64,000 nt of DNA from Neorhizobium sp. JUb45 (GCF_004343585.1 NZ_SLYW01000001.1:186001-250000); one strand, 5' to 3'. Counted from the stretch's first letter, positions 8,031 to 17,448 are shown. The notes: generated by a model not told the origin, from the letters alone. Translations and numbers: made by a program.

Positions 8031-9287
8031 ATGAATATGCGTATTATCGCCCAGCTTGCAGCTGGCGCGGCACTCATCGCGTTGGCTGCCGGTAGCGCCA
8101 AGGCTGCTGAAGAGGTCGAAGTTCTGCACTGGTGGACCGCCGGTGGCGAAGCCGCAGCGCTCAACGTGCTGAAGGAAAACCTCGCCAAGGAAGGCGTTTC
8201 CTGGAAGGACATGCCGGTTGCCGGCGGTTCCGGCGTGCAGGCCATGACCGCTTTGCGTGCCCGTGTCACCTCCGGTGATCCGCCGACCGCCGTGCAGATG
8301 CTCGGCTTCGACATTCGCGACTGGGCCGAACAGGGCGTCGTTGGCAATCTCGACGATCTCGCTGAAAAGCAGGGCTGGGGCAAGGTCATCCCGGAAGCGC
8401 TGCAGGCGTTTTCGAAATATGACGGTCACTGGATCGCCGCACCTGTCAACGTGCACTCCACCAATTGGCTGTGGCTGAACAAGGCCGCCTTCGACAAGGC
8501 TGGCGGTAAGGAACCAGCCAACATCGACGAGCTGATCGCGCTGCTCGACAAGTTCAAGGAACAGGGCCTGACGCCGCTCGCTCATGGCGGCCAGCCATGG
8601 CAGGACGGCACATTGTGGGAATCCGTCGTTCTGTCGACCGGCGGCATGGATTTCTACAAGAAAGCCGTCATCGACCTCGATCCGGCCGCTCTTTCGGGCG
8701 ACCAGATGAAGAAGGTCTTCGACACGATGACCAAGCTTCGCACCTATTTCGACCCCAATTTCTCCGGTCGTGACTGGAACCTGTCGACGGCTCTCGTCAT
8801 CGAAGGCAAGGCCGGCGCCCAGCAGATGGGTGACTGGTCGAAGGGCGAATGGCTGCGCGCCAACAAGAAGCCGGGCACCGATTTCGTGTGCATGCGCTTC
8901 CCCGGCACGCAGGGCAATGTTCTGTTCAACGCCGACCAGTTCGTGATGTTCGACGTGGGTGACGCCAAGCGCGATGCACAGATGAAGCTTGCTTCGGCTG
9001 TTGAGGATCCGGCTTTCCAGATCGCTTTCAACACCGTCAAGGGTTCCGTTCCGGCCCGTACCGACGTGCCCGGCGACCAGTTCGACGATTGCGGCAAGAA
9101 GGGCATCAAGGATGTCGCCGATGCTGCAAAGGCGGGCACGCTGGTCGGTTCGCTGGCCCATGGTTACGCCCAGCCCGGCGCCATCAAGGAAGCCGTGTTC
9201 GACGTGATCACCCAGCATCTGAACGGTCAGATCGACACGGCAACGGCATTGAAGCGTCTGCCGGAAGCGGTTGCTGCTGCGAAGTGA
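8031..9287 (+). CDS. Sugar ABC transporter substrate-binding protein (GtsA/glucose-type)
   Basis: This 418-residue family-1 solute-binding protein has a cleavable signal peptide ending near AGSAKA|AEE (residue 25). The mature N-terminus [20 protein letters not shown] and the motifs [15 protein letters not shown] and [12 protein letters not shown] are typical of glucose/mannose-binding GtsA-like proteins. It is first in the operon, with two permeases and a MalK/UgpC-type ATPase downstream. A RIME-like palindrome separates it from the permeases. Glucose or mannose is the best substrate guess, but related proteins bind other sugars. Confidence 0.88.
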   Translation: MNMRIIAQLAAGAALIALAAGSAKAAEEVEVLHWWTAGGEAAALNVLKENLAKEGVSWKDMPVAGGSGVQAMTALRARVTSGDPPTAVQMLGFDIRDWAEQGVVGNLDDLAEKQGWGKVIPEALQAFSKYDGHWIAAPVNVHSTNWLWLNKAAFDKAGGKEPANIDELIALLDKFKEQGLTPLAHGGQPWQDGTLWESVVLSTGGMDFYKKAVIDLDPAALSGDQMKKVFDTMTKLRTYFDPNFSGRDWNLSTALVIEGKAGAQQMGDWSKGEWLRANKKPGTDFVCMRFPGTQGNVLFNADQFVMFDVGDAKRDAQMKLASAVEDPAFQIAFNTVKGSVPARTDVPGDQFDDCGKKGIKDVADAAKAGTLVGSLAHGYAQPGAIKEAVFDVITQHLNGQIDTATALKRLPEAVAAAK

Positions 9288-9317
9288 TTGGCTGTTTGGG
9301 ATCCAGGTGAGGGGGAA

Positions 9318-9496
9318 GCCCCTCACTTGCGATTTCTAGCACTTAGCTGACGCTAAGGTGCTGAAATCGCTTTCTCTCCCGCAAGGGGAGAGATAAGGGC
9401 GCCGCGCCATCAGCGATTTACCTCTCCCCTTGTGGGAGAGGATACAAAATCGGCATCTTAGCTTCAGCTAAGTGCCAGATTTTGTTGGTGAGGGGC
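9318..9496. repeat. RIME-like mosaic palindromic element, copy 2
   Basis: A 179-bp element with the same terminal pair as copy 1 (GCCCCTCAC at 9318, GGTGAGGGGC ending at 9496) and the same four-hairpin order. The outer stems differ from copy 1 but still pair: GCGATTT/AAATCGC with CTTAG/CTAAG on the left, CAAAATC/GATTTTG with CTTAGC/GCTAAG on the right. The two central CCTCTCCC hairpins are conserved. It lies between the binding-protein gene and the first permease. Confidence 0.8.
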
Positions 9497-9543
9497 TCTC
9501 TTCGCGCCCTCCAACATGCAAATTTTCTCTGCCGGAGATCATC

Positions 9544-10458
9544 ATGACCACAATCGAACCGGCAACCGCTTCGCCGCCGCGCCGAAACTTCGCCGACAGC
9601 CTGCGCGGCTGGCTGCCGAAGCTCGTGCTGGCGCCGTCCTTTGCGGTGATCCTGCTGTTCGTCTACGGTTTCATCCTGTGGACCGTCTATCTGTCCTTTA
9701 CCAATTCGCGCATCCTGCCGGTCTACAAGCTGGTTGGTTTCGATGCCTATGTGCGCCTGTGGTCGCAACCGAACTGGTATATGGCGATGAAGAACCTCGC
9801 CATTTTCGGCGTGCTCTATATCGGCATCTGCATTTCCATCGGACTTGGCCTCGCCATCCTGATGGATCAGCGCATCCGCGCCGAAGGGATATTGCGGCCG
9901 ATCTTTCTTTATCCGATGGCGCTGTCCTTCGTGGTGACCGGCACTGCCTGGAAATGGTTTCTGAACCCCGGCCTTGGCATCGAGAACACGATGCACAATC
10001 TCGGCTGGGAGAGTTTCAAATTCGACTGGCTGGTGAACCCGGACATGGCGATCTACACCGTCGTCATCGCCGGTGTCTGGCAGGCATCCGGTTTCGTCAT
10101 GGCGATGTTTCTGGCCGGCCTGCGCGGTATCGATGGCGAGATCATCAAGGCCGCCCAGATCGACGGTGCGCCGCTGACAAAGATCTATCGCCGCATCATC
10201 ATTCCCATGCTGCGCCCGGTTTTTCTCTCGGCCTTCATCGTGCTCGCGCATATGGCGATCAAGTCCTATGACCTTGTGATTGCGCTGACCGGCGGCGGGC
10301 CGGGCAATGCCACCGAACTGCCGTCCACCTTCATGTATTCCTACACGTTCACCCGCAGCCAGATGGCCGTCGGTTCGGCCAGTGCGGTGATGATGCTGAT
10401 GGGGATCACGGCGATCATCGTGCCCTATCTCTATTCCGAACTGCGGGAGAAACGCTGA
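9544..10458 (+). CDS. Sugar ABC transporter permease 1
   Basis: A 304-residue inner-membrane protein with six predicted helices and a MalF/UgpA-like fold. The cytoplasmic EAA loop is recognisable around EIIKAAQIDGAPLTKIYRRI, which docks on the ATPase. The frame is open upstream into the repeat. The ATG at 9544 has a GGAGA site 7 nt before it and begins a hydrophilic leader followed by the first helix. Its stop overlaps the next gene by 1 nt. Confidence 0.9.
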   Translation: MTTIEPATASPPRRNFADSLRGWLPKLVLAPSFAVILLFVYGFILWTVYLSFTNSRILPVYKLVGFDAYVRLWSQPNWYMAMKNLAIFGVLYIGICISIGLGLAILMDQRIRAEGILRPIFLYPMALSFVVTGTAWKWFLNPGLGIENTMHNLGWESFKFDWLVNPDMAIYTVVIAGVWQASGFVMAMFLAGLRGIDGEIIKAAQIDGAPLTKIYRRIIIPMLRPVFLSAFIVLAHMAIKSYDLVIALTGGGPGNATELPSTFMYSYTFTRSQMAVGSASAVMMLMGITAIIVPYLYSELREKR

Positions 10459-11342
10459 TGAGCGGCGCCATCAACGAAACCGTCAGCGGCGGCTCGGCCA
10501 AAACCGCCCGCGTGGTGATTTACGGCCTGCTCATCCTGCTCGCCGCCATCTATCTTCTGCCGCTTTACGTGATGCTGACCACCTCGCTGAAATCACTCGA
10601 CGAGATCCGTGGCGGTGACATGCTGTCCTTGCCAGCATCGCCATCGATCGCGGCCTGGACCAAGGCATGGGGCGAGGCCTGCATCGGCGTCACCTGCACC
10701 GGCATCAAGGGCTATTTCTGGAACTCCATCAAGATGGTGGTTCCGGCGGTGATCATCTCCACACTGCTCGGTGCACTGAACGGTTACGTGCTGACCAAGT
10801 GGCGTTTTCCGGGCCACAAGATCATTTTTGGCATGATGCTGTTTGCCTGCTTCATCCCGTTTCAGGCGGTGCTGATCCCGATGGCGCGCATGCTCGGCAT
10901 GATGGGCATCGCCAACACCACGACCGGCCTCGTTTTCGTCCACGTGATCTACGGTCTCGGTTTCACGACGCTGTTTTTCCGCAACTATTACGAGGCGTTT
11001 CCGGACGAGTTGATCAAGGCGGCGATGATGGATGGTGCCGGGTTCTTCCGCATCTTCTGGCGCATTCTGCTGCCGACCTCGGGGCCGATCATCGTCGTCA
11101 CCGTCATCTACCAGTTCACCAATATCTGGAACGACTTTCTGTTCGGCGTCTCCTTCTCGTCCGGCGGTTCCTCGCCGATGACGGTGGCGCTGAACAACCT
11201 CGTTGCCTCCTCCACTGGCGTGAAAGAGTACAATGTCGACATGGCCGCGGCCGTCTTTGCCGCCCTGCCGACCCTGTTCGTCTACATCGTCGCCGGACGC
11301 TATTTCGTGCGCGGCCTGATGGCCGGCGCAGTCAAGGGATAA
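10458..11342 (+). CDS. Sugar ABC transporter permease 2
   Basis: A 294-residue MalG/UgpE-like permease with six helices. The EAA loop is [24 protein letters not shown]. It starts within the stop codon of permease 1 and ends 4 nt before the ATPase start, so the three genes form a tight operon. It contributes the second half of the translocation channel. Confidence 0.92.
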   Translation: MSGAINETVSGGSAKTARVVIYGLLILLAAIYLLPLYVMLTTSLKSLDEIRGGDMLSLPASPSIAAWTKAWGEACIGVTCTGIKGYFWNSIKMVVPAVIISTLLGALNGYVLTKWRFPGHKIIFGMMLFACFIPFQAVLIPMARMLGMMGIANTTTGLVFVHVIYGLGFTTLFFRNYYEAFPDELIKAAMMDGAGFFRIFWRILLPTSGPIIVVTVIYQFTNIWNDFLFGVSFSSGGSSPMTVALNNLVASSTGVKEYNVDMAAAVFAALPTLFVYIVAGRYFVRGLMAGAVKG

Positions 11343-11346
11343 ATCC

Positions 11347-12453
<1,107 letters not shown>

Positions 12454-12479
12454 TCTTTTCTGTATTTGTAGACCGTCAT

Positions 12480-12512
12480 GGGAAGCCGGTTATACTGCGG
12501 CTTCCCTTTTGC
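12480..12512 (+). terminator. Rho-independent terminator after the sugar ABC operon
   Basis: A perfect 9-bp stem, GGGAAGCCG (12480-12488) with CGGCTTCCC (12498-12506), has a 9-nt loop and is followed by TTTT. It lies 27 nt after the ATPase stop codon. Confidence 0.85.
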
Positions 12513-12744
12513 GTTTTGCCCGGCCGTGCAGGGCGAGATCGCTAAAAATCCTTTCAAATTATAGGCTTGTCTCTTCGCTAAATTCAAATTTCATGAGCAT
12601 CGCACACAATCCAACTTGGACTCGTGATCGAATTCGGATAGAAGACGTTAACCTCTTTGGACGGGACGAGGGTCAGGACTATCGGAATGCGAATGGCGGG
12701 GGCCGCGAATCATTCGTCTGGCTTGAAAGAGTTGGGCGCACTGG

Positions 12745-14445
12745 ATGGGTAGGTTTTCACACCTTTTCCCCAAGGCGACCATTGGCGCCTACCTGATCGC
12801 TTTTGCCGCCGTTATTGCTCTGCCACTGCTCGCCTTCGTCGTGTTTTTGATGTTCCAGCTGGAGCAGAACGAGCGCGAAATCCTCAACAGCGAAACCGCG
12901 GAAGATGCGCAGATCATCGGTCGTGCCATCGATCGCGAGCTGCGCGACATGTCCACCACATTGCGCCTGCTCAGCACCTCGCCGGAGATCGAGCGCGGCC
13001 AGTTTGCCGATTTCCATCGTCGCACCCAGTCCAGCCTGCGCGGCAGTTCGCTTTACGCGCTTCTCGTTGCCGAAGATGGCCAGCTTCTTTTGAATACGCG
13101 CGTGCCGTTCGAAACAGCGCTTGGCAAGATGGGCAATATGCCGGCACTCAGCTCGGCTCTGCGTTCTGGCCGCACTGAAGTTTCGGATGTCTTTCGCGGT
13201 GCGACCAGCGGCAACTGGGTTTTCAACGTGACCATGCCGTTTCCCAAGGACACGCGCGGTGACATCGGTGCGCTGATCCTGACGCAGAATGTTTCCGACC
13301 TGAAGAATGTGCTGTCGACCGAAGGCCTGCCAAAGGACTGGTCGGTGGCGGTGCTTGATCAGACCGGCAAGATCGTGGTGGCGGATGGCGCGACGGGTTT
13401 GACGGTCGCAAGCCCGTTCCCTGCCGATACGCTGTCGCTGATGAGGGGGCAGAACGGCACGATCGAGGATGTCGGCGGTTCGCCGCGGCAGATGTATGGC
13501 TTTTACATTCATCCCGAATGGGGATGGCGGGTCATCGTCTGGGGGCCGATTGCGTCGGCGCAGGCGAGCATTCTCAGCACATGGCGATACCTGATCGCCG
13601 GCAGCGGATTGCTGCTGCTGATCGGCTTTGGTTTCGCCTGGCTGGTGGCGCGGCAGCTGCGCGTTCCCATCCGTCAGATTTCCGAGATGGCCGACCGGAT
13701 CGGCAAGGGGGAAATCGTCTCGCCTGTCGAAACCAGGATCATCGAGGCGAACCATGTGGCGATTGCGCTTTCCAACGCCTCGTTCGATCGCAGCCAGGCC
13801 GAGGACCGCATTCACCTGATCCTGCATGAACTGGTGCATCGCACCAAGAACATTCTGACGCTGATCCAGGCGATGATGCGCCAGCTTGCCCGGCAGGATA
13901 CGACGATGGAAGAGTTCCAGAAGGCGATCAGCACACGCCTGCAGGGACTGGGCCGCTCCATCGAAGCGCTTGCGCGCGAGCAATGGGCCGGTGTGCCGAT
14001 GCGCCGCGTCGTCGAAATCCATCTTGCGAATTTTTCCGAAACGCTGGATCGTGTCGACATGCGCGGCGAGGATTTTGTGCTGAAGGCGGAGGCGGTGCAG
14101 AACCTTGGCCTCGTCCTGCACGAACTGACCACCAATTCGATGAAATATGGCGCACTGTCCTCGCAGAACGGCCGTGTCGAAATTTCGTGGTCCGATGTGG
14201 CTTCGGAAAGCGGCGAGCGCACGCTCAAACTCGTATGGGCGGAAAGCGGCGGGCCACCGGTTCGTGCGCCATCATCGACCGGTTTCGGCACCACCATCAT
14301 CAAACGTCATGCCTCTGCCGCCTTTGCCGGAAGGGCGGATGCGGAATATCCGGTGGAGGGTTTCCGATGGACGCTGACGGCACCGCGCAACCAGCTTGAG
14401 CGCACCGCGGAAGATCGTCGCCGGGAAGCGGCCCGGCTGGGATAA
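12745..14445 (+). CDS. HWE-family membrane sensor histidine kinase
   Basis: A 566-residue sensor kinase. An N-terminal helix at about 12-35 and a second at about 280-300 flank a roughly 240-residue periplasmic dCache-like sensor, and a HAMP-like segment follows. The dimerisation domain has the phospho-His in LILHELVHRTKN. The ATPase domain carries an N-box (HELTTNSMKYGAL) and the W-x-E (VWAESGG) that defines HWE kinases. HWE kinases are the class that phosphorylates PhyR-type anti-anti-sigma factors in alphaproteobacteria, and phyR lies at the far end of this window. That link is inference. No cognate regulator is adjacent. The start codon has no strong ribosome site. Confidence 0.88.
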   Translation: MGRFSHLFPKATIGAYLIAFAAVIALPLLAFVVFLMFQLEQNEREILNSETAEDAQIIGRAIDRELRDMSTTLRLLSTSPEIERGQFADFHRRTQSSLRGSSLYALLVAEDGQLLLNTRVPFETALGKMGNMPALSSALRSGRTEVSDVFRGATSGNWVFNVTMPFPKDTRGDIGALILTQNVSDLKNVLSTEGLPKDWSVAVLDQTGKIVVADGATGLTVASPFPADTLSLMRGQNGTIEDVGGSPRQMYGFYIHPEWGWRVIVWGPIASAQASILSTWRYLIAGSGLLLLIGFGFAWLVARQLRVPIRQISEMADRIGKGEIVSPVETRIIEANHVAIALSNASFDRSQAEDRIHLILHELVHRTKNILTLIQAMMRQLARQDTTMEEFQKAISTRLQGLGRSIEALAREQWAGVPMRRVVEIHLANFSETLDRVDMRGEDFVLKAEAVQNLGLVLHELTTNSMKYGALSSQNGRVEISWSDVASESGERTLKLVWAESGGPPVRAPSSTGFGTTIIKRHASAAFAGRADAEYPVEGFRWTLTAPRNQLERTAEDRRREAARLG

Positions 14446-14486
14446 GCAACCGGCCGCGATCGCCAGCCTGCTAACCTGAATGTGAC

Positions 14487-14512
14487 GGAACCAAGCCGGT
14501 GACATCGCCGTT
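14487..14512 (+). promoter_or_regulatory. EcfG-type promoter for topoisomerase IB
   Basis: GGAAC at 14487-14491 and CGTT at 14509-14512 are separated by 17 nt, an exact match to the alphaproteobacterial general-stress promoter. The -10 element ends only 8 nt before the ATG at 14521, so transcription would begin at or next to the start codon. Confidence 0.72.
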
Positions 14513-14520
14513 TGGCGGGA

Positions 14521-15579
14521 ATGGACGCGTATTCATCCACTTCCGTATCTGAGCCCGGTGAGGGCCTCGCCATCCTCTCCACCATCGGCCTGACCTATGT
14601 CAGCGACAGCGAGCCGGGAATCCGGCGTCTGCGGCGCGGCAAGGGTTTTTCCTACAAGCTGCCAGACGGTTCGCTTCTTGCCGAACAGGCGCACAAGCTG
14701 CGCATCGGTTCGCTCGGCCTGCCGCCCGCCTATGAGAATGTGTGGATCTGTCTCGATCCGACAGGCCACCTGCAGGCGACCGGGTTCGATAGCCGCGGGC
14801 GAAAACAGTATCGCTACCATGCCGATTGGCAGTTGTTTCGCAGCGAGCTGAAATACGATCAGATGATCGAGTTCGGCGAGGCCTTGCCGAAAATCCGCAG
14901 GAAAGTTCAACGCGATCTGGCCGAAGGGCTTGATGGTCCGCAGGCGGTGATTGCCGCACTGGTGGCGCTGCTCGATGCCACGCATCTGCGTGTCGGCAAC
15001 CGCGCCTATGCCAAGGAAAACAAGACTTACGGTGCCACCACGCTTCTGAAACGGCACATGAAACTGTCGGATGACAGCATGGTGCTGAAATTCACCGCCA
15101 AGGGCGGCAAGCGCGTCAGCCACACGATCCGTCATCCGCGGCTGCAACGTATTCTCGAAGACATTGCCGACCTGCCGGGCCGTCAGCTGTTTTCCTGGCC
15201 GGACGACGATGGCGTGCCGCGCGGCATCGACAGCGGGCGACTGAATGCCTATCTGGCCGCTGCTTCAGGCCTGCCGATTTCGGCCAAGACTTTTCGCACA
15301 TGGGGCGGCAGCCTTGCCGCGTTCATGGCGGCGTGGAAGGCAGCGTCGGCCAACGAGATCGTGCGGATCAAAATGCTGACGGCGGCGGCATCGGAAGAGC
15401 TGCAGAACACGCCGGCCGTGTGCCGCTCCAGCTATATCCACCCCGGCATTCTGGCGTTGGCCGAGGATGTTTCGCCACTCGAAAAGATCATGGCGACGCC
15501 AAAACTGGTGGAGAAGGAGACCAGCAGCCTCAAGGCGGATGAGCGGCGATTGCTGGCGTTTCTGAAGCTGGTGGGGTGA
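14521..15579 (+). CDS. DNA topoisomerase IB (poxvirus type)
   Basis: This 352-residue type IB topoisomerase relaxes supercoils by nicking one strand through a 3'-phosphotyrosine. The catalytic domain is visible in order: RVGNRAYAKENKTYGATTL, a KGGK segment, HTIRHPRL, KTFRTWGGSLAAF, and the nucleophile Tyr in CRSSYIHPGIL near residue 310. An in-frame TTG at 14512 overlaps the promoter -10 box, so ATG 14521 is the start. No ribosome site precedes it, as expected if the mRNA is leaderless. Such enzymes are common in rhizobia and may help tolerate stress (inference). Confidence 0.9.
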   Translation: MDAYSSTSVSEPGEGLAILSTIGLTYVSDSEPGIRRLRRGKGFSYKLPDGSLLAEQAHKLRIGSLGLPPAYENVWICLDPTGHLQATGFDSRGRKQYRYHADWQLFRSELKYDQMIEFGEALPKIRRKVQRDLAEGLDGPQAVIAALVALLDATHLRVGNRAYAKENKTYGATTLLKRHMKLSDDSMVLKFTAKGGKRVSHTIRHPRLQRILEDIADLPGRQLFSWPDDDGVPRGIDSGRLNAYLAAASGLPISAKTFRTWGGSLAAFMAAWKAASANEIVRIKMLTAAASEELQNTPAVCRSSYIHPGILALAEDVSPLEKIMATPKLVEKETSSLKADERRLLAFLKLVG

Positions 15580-15623
15580 GGGGGGCGAATGGTGAGTAGT
15601 GAGAGCGCACGTCCCGGTCTTTC

Positions 15624-15709
15624 GTCTTCCTGAGGCTTGTCCCGGGGATTTGACCCCGTAACCACACACTCATCGTAGCAGATGCTCGGGACGCTGCCCG
15701 AGCATGACG
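15624..15709. repeat. REP-type double palindrome (GCTCGG family)
   Basis: Two imperfect hairpins, the second GATGCTCGGGacgctGCCCGAGCATGACG. It is related to the units at 6605, 19979, 36426 and 41144. It lies between convergent topIB and the pfpI operon. Confidence 0.7.
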
Positions 15710-15732
15710 GCCGTTTGGGGTGCTCCCGAAAC

Positions 15733-15763
15733 AAAAAAACGCCCGCCATATCACCGGCGAGCG
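15733..15763 (-). terminator. Terminator of the pfpI operon
   Basis: On the minus strand an 8-bp stem (CGCTCGCC with GGCGGGCG, one G-T pair) with an 8-nt loop is followed by seven T residues. It lies 29 nt after the pfpI stop. Confidence 0.82.
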
Positions 15764-15791
15764 CTACATTCATTTCACCTTGGCGGCAGCT

Positions 15792-16349
15792 TCACGCCGC
15801 GCGTCTATGCAAACCTTCCTGCACTTCCTCGACGATCTTGCCGACAAAGGCGGCCAGATCATCCGGGGAGCGAGAGGTGATGATGCCGTTGTCGACCACC
15901 ACTTCCTCGTCCTTCCAGGATGCGCCAGCATTGCGCACATCTGTGCGGATCGACGGGTAGGAGGTCGCCTTGCGACCGCGCAGAGCGTCGGCTTCGATCA
16001 GCAGCCATGGCGCATGGCAGATGGCCGCCACCGGCTTGCCGCTTCTGACGAAATCGCGCACCACCTTCATGGCGCTCGCATCGGCGCGCAGCTTGTCGGG
16101 GTTGATCTGGCCGCCCGGCAGAACCAGCGCGTCGAAATCCGCAGCGTTGACATTGGCGGCCTGAAGATCGACCGTGACGCTGTCACCCCAGTCTGTCTTG
16201 TCCCAGCTCTTGATTTCACCGGTCTTGATCGACGCGATCTTCACCTCAGCGCCTTTGCTCGTCAGTTCTTCGAGTGGCACGCGCAGTTCGGAGCGCTCAT
16301 AGCCGTCGGTCGCGAGAATGAGGATGCGGGCGGAACTGATCTTCGTCAT
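15792..16349 (-). CDS. DJ-1/PfpI-family protein (YhbO-like)
   Basis: A 185-residue single-domain protein with the glutamine-amidotransferase-like fold. The nucleophile Cys lies in the elbow AAICHAPW (about residue 107) with the adjacent His, and the acidic residue in LATDGYERSEL is in place. Members of this subfamily act as stress-induced deglycases or chaperones, and the exact activity is debated. A GGAGAA ribosome site lies 7 nt upstream of the ATG. It follows a 70-codon ORF by 29 nt, and both may be read from the EcfG-like promoter at 16643. Confidence 0.9.
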   Translation of the reverse strand: MTKISSARILILATDGYERSELRVPLEELTSKGAEVKIASIKTGEIKSWDKTDWGDSVTVDLQAANVNAADFDALVLPGGQINPDKLRADASAMKVVRDFVRSGKPVAAICHAPWLLIEADALRGRKATSYPSIRTDVRNAGASWKDEEVVVDNGIITSRSPDDLAAFVGKIVEEVQEGLHRRAA

Positions 16350-16378
16350 GCAATTCTCCTTTTATGTTTTTGCGGCCG

Positions 16379-16591
16379 TCAAAGGCGGCCGGTGGAAAGA
16401 TCGCGTCCGTTGATGGAGGCCGGGACGCTCATTTCTTCCCGAGAGGATCGCGGCAGCGGAAGCTTGACTGCTTCCGGCACGACCACATGAAGCTCACGGT
16501 CCGGCACGGCTTTCAACTGCCGCGGGGTGCGAGCGAAAGTTAAGAGACCTGTTAGTCTCGAAAGGATATGGCTCGAAAAAAGATTGGTCAT
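16379..16591 (-). CDS. Small hypothetical protein (70 aa)
   Basis: The frame is open further upstream, but the ATG at 16591 has a GGGAGAAA ribosome site 4-5 nt before it. The product is basic and lacks a membrane helix or a recognised domain. It has a hydrophobic N-terminal stretch (residues 4-20) and two RxLxx-like segments, and I do not recognise it. It lies 29 nt upstream of pfpI on the same strand and 52 nt downstream of a candidate EcfG promoter, which is the main support for it being a real gene. Confidence 0.5.
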   Translation of the reverse strand: MTNLFSSHILSRLTGLLTFARTPRQLKAVPDRELHVVVPEAVKLPLPRSSREEMSVPASINGRDLSTGRL

Positions 16592-16642
16592 GGTGTTTCT
16601 CCCGTCGCCCGAAAAGGTCTGATGCCTTTTCCATGAAGAGCT

Positions 16643-16667
16643 AACCGTGGGCCGGGAGAAACGTTCC
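16643..16667 (-). promoter_or_regulatory. EcfG-like promoter for the 70-aa ORF and pfpI
   Basis: On the minus strand GGAAC (16667-16663) is followed after 16 nt by GGTT (16646-16643). The -10 differs from CGTT at one base. The same GGTT variant precedes the DUF892 gene at 24018. Confidence 0.55.
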
Positions 16668-16712
16668 ATCGGAACGGCGCGCGATCCATCGAAAGGATCG
16701 CCGGGGCATGTC

Positions 16713-16790
16713 TCAGATCGGCACGACCAGCATGGCGCACATGGCGACTGCGAGGACGACGCTGGCGATTTCAAACCATTCCTTGGTCAT
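16713..16790 (-). CDS. 25-residue single-helix membrane peptide
   Basis: ATG at 16790, stop at 16713; product MTKEWFEIASVVLAVAMCAM followed by LVVPI. After a short charged N-terminus the whole peptide is one hydrophobic helix. A GGGAG ribosome site lies about 9 nt upstream. An exact EcfG-type promoter ends 30 nt before the start, giving a short untranslated leader. The codons are GC-rich at third positions like the neighbours. I do not know a family for it. It resembles small stress-induced membrane peptides known in other bacteria, and the function is unknown. Confidence 0.6.
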   Translation of the reverse strand: MTKEWFEIASVVLAVAMCAMLVVPI

Positions 16791-16819
16791 TGTTCTTACT
16801 CCCTGACTGGTGAGTAAAG

Positions 16820-16844
16820 AACGACGATCTCGCGTTTCTGTTCC
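16820..16844 (-). promoter_or_regulatory. EcfG-type promoter for the 25-residue peptide
   Basis: On the minus strand GGAAC (16844-16840), 16 nt, CGTT (16823-16820): an exact consensus match placed 30 nt upstream of an ATG with a ribosome site. Confidence 0.75.
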
Positions 16845-16853
16845 ACACATTCG

Positions 16854-16884
16854 CCACATATGTGGAGCGCTGCCACATATGTGA
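16854..16884. promoter_or_regulatory. Two tandem CACATATGTG palindromes, operator-like
   Basis: CCACATATGTGG at 16854-16865 and CCACATATGTGA at 16873-16884 have centres 19 bp apart, so both present the same DNA face. They lie just upstream of the -35 of the 16820 promoter and just before the inverted-repeat element at 16893. The cognate regulator is unknown. Confidence 0.5.
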
Positions 16885-16892
16885 ATAATGCC

Positions 16893-17170
16893 TTAGAGCG
16901 GTTCATTGTTAAATGGAAACGGTTCTGCCGGAGCAGGTTTTCGTCGGGGCAGTGGCGATTGGCGAAGTGCATACCACCGGGTACGTGCGAGCCGATCGCC
17001 GCTGATCCCGGCGGAAAGATGTCCGGCCCTTACGGGTTGGCTGAAACGGGCCGGCTGATCGCATGGCCGGCTTGGCCGTATGCTGTGGCTACGACACGCG
17101 CCAGCCATGCGACCATCCAACTCCGTTTGAGCCAACAGAACCGATTCCATTTAACAATGAACCGCTCTAA
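16893..17170. repeat. 278-bp cloverleaf-type inverted-repeat element A
   Basis: Terminal arms 16893-16927 and 17136-17170 are 35 bp with a single mismatch, starting TTAGAGCGGTTCATTG. Inside are weaker inverted pairs: GGCGATTGGC (about 16955) with GCCGATCGCC (about 16991), and a GATCGCATGGCCGGC block (about 17057) with a GCCAGCCATGCGACC block (about 17101). I see no coding capacity. TTAGAGCGGTTCA-type palindromes recur in rhizobial intergenic DNA. The right arm supplies the stop codon of the 17167-17448 gene. Confidence 0.75.
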
Positions 17171-17448
17171 TTACTCGTGTCGAGTTTCTGCTGCGCCTTC
17201 ATGCGGGCGCGCGCCGTTTCCACGATTGAGCGACTTTCCCGTGCCGTCGCGGTTTCGATGGCAAAACCTTCGCCGGGTGCGATGCCGGGATCTTCCTCGT
17301 GATCCTTGAAGGTCGCATCCTCGGTCAGGCGGTGCAGCAGCGCTTTTGTTGTTTCCTCGCCGCCCATCATGGCGGCCAGCCAGGTGATCATCAATTCGCG
17401 GTGGGCGTTGAGCCGGCCTTCCAGTTCTTCGGATGAGAGTGCGGGCAT
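17167..17448 (-). CDS. Small acidic hypothetical protein (93 aa)
   Basis: ATG at 17448 has an AGGAGG ribosome site 6 nt upstream. The product is helical and charged: an N-terminal segment (MPALSSEELEGRLNAHRELM) that could form a coiled helix, a short hydrophobic stretch (ITWLAAMMGG), and an acidic middle. No domain is recognised. The gene is flanked by two inverted-repeat elements, and its TAG stop (17167-17169) lies in the outer end of element A. The C-terminus may therefore have been reset by insertion of that element (inference). Confidence 0.65.
   Translation of the reverse strand: MPALSSEELEGRLNAHRELMITWLAAMMGGEETTKALLHRLTEDATFKDHEEDPGIAPGEGFAIETATARESRSIVETARARMKAQQKLDTSN

Noticed and set aside
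12594-12796. Possible small plus-strand gene upstream of the HWE kinase
   Set aside because: No ribosome site, poor codon pattern, overlaps the kinase start; probably leader sequence.
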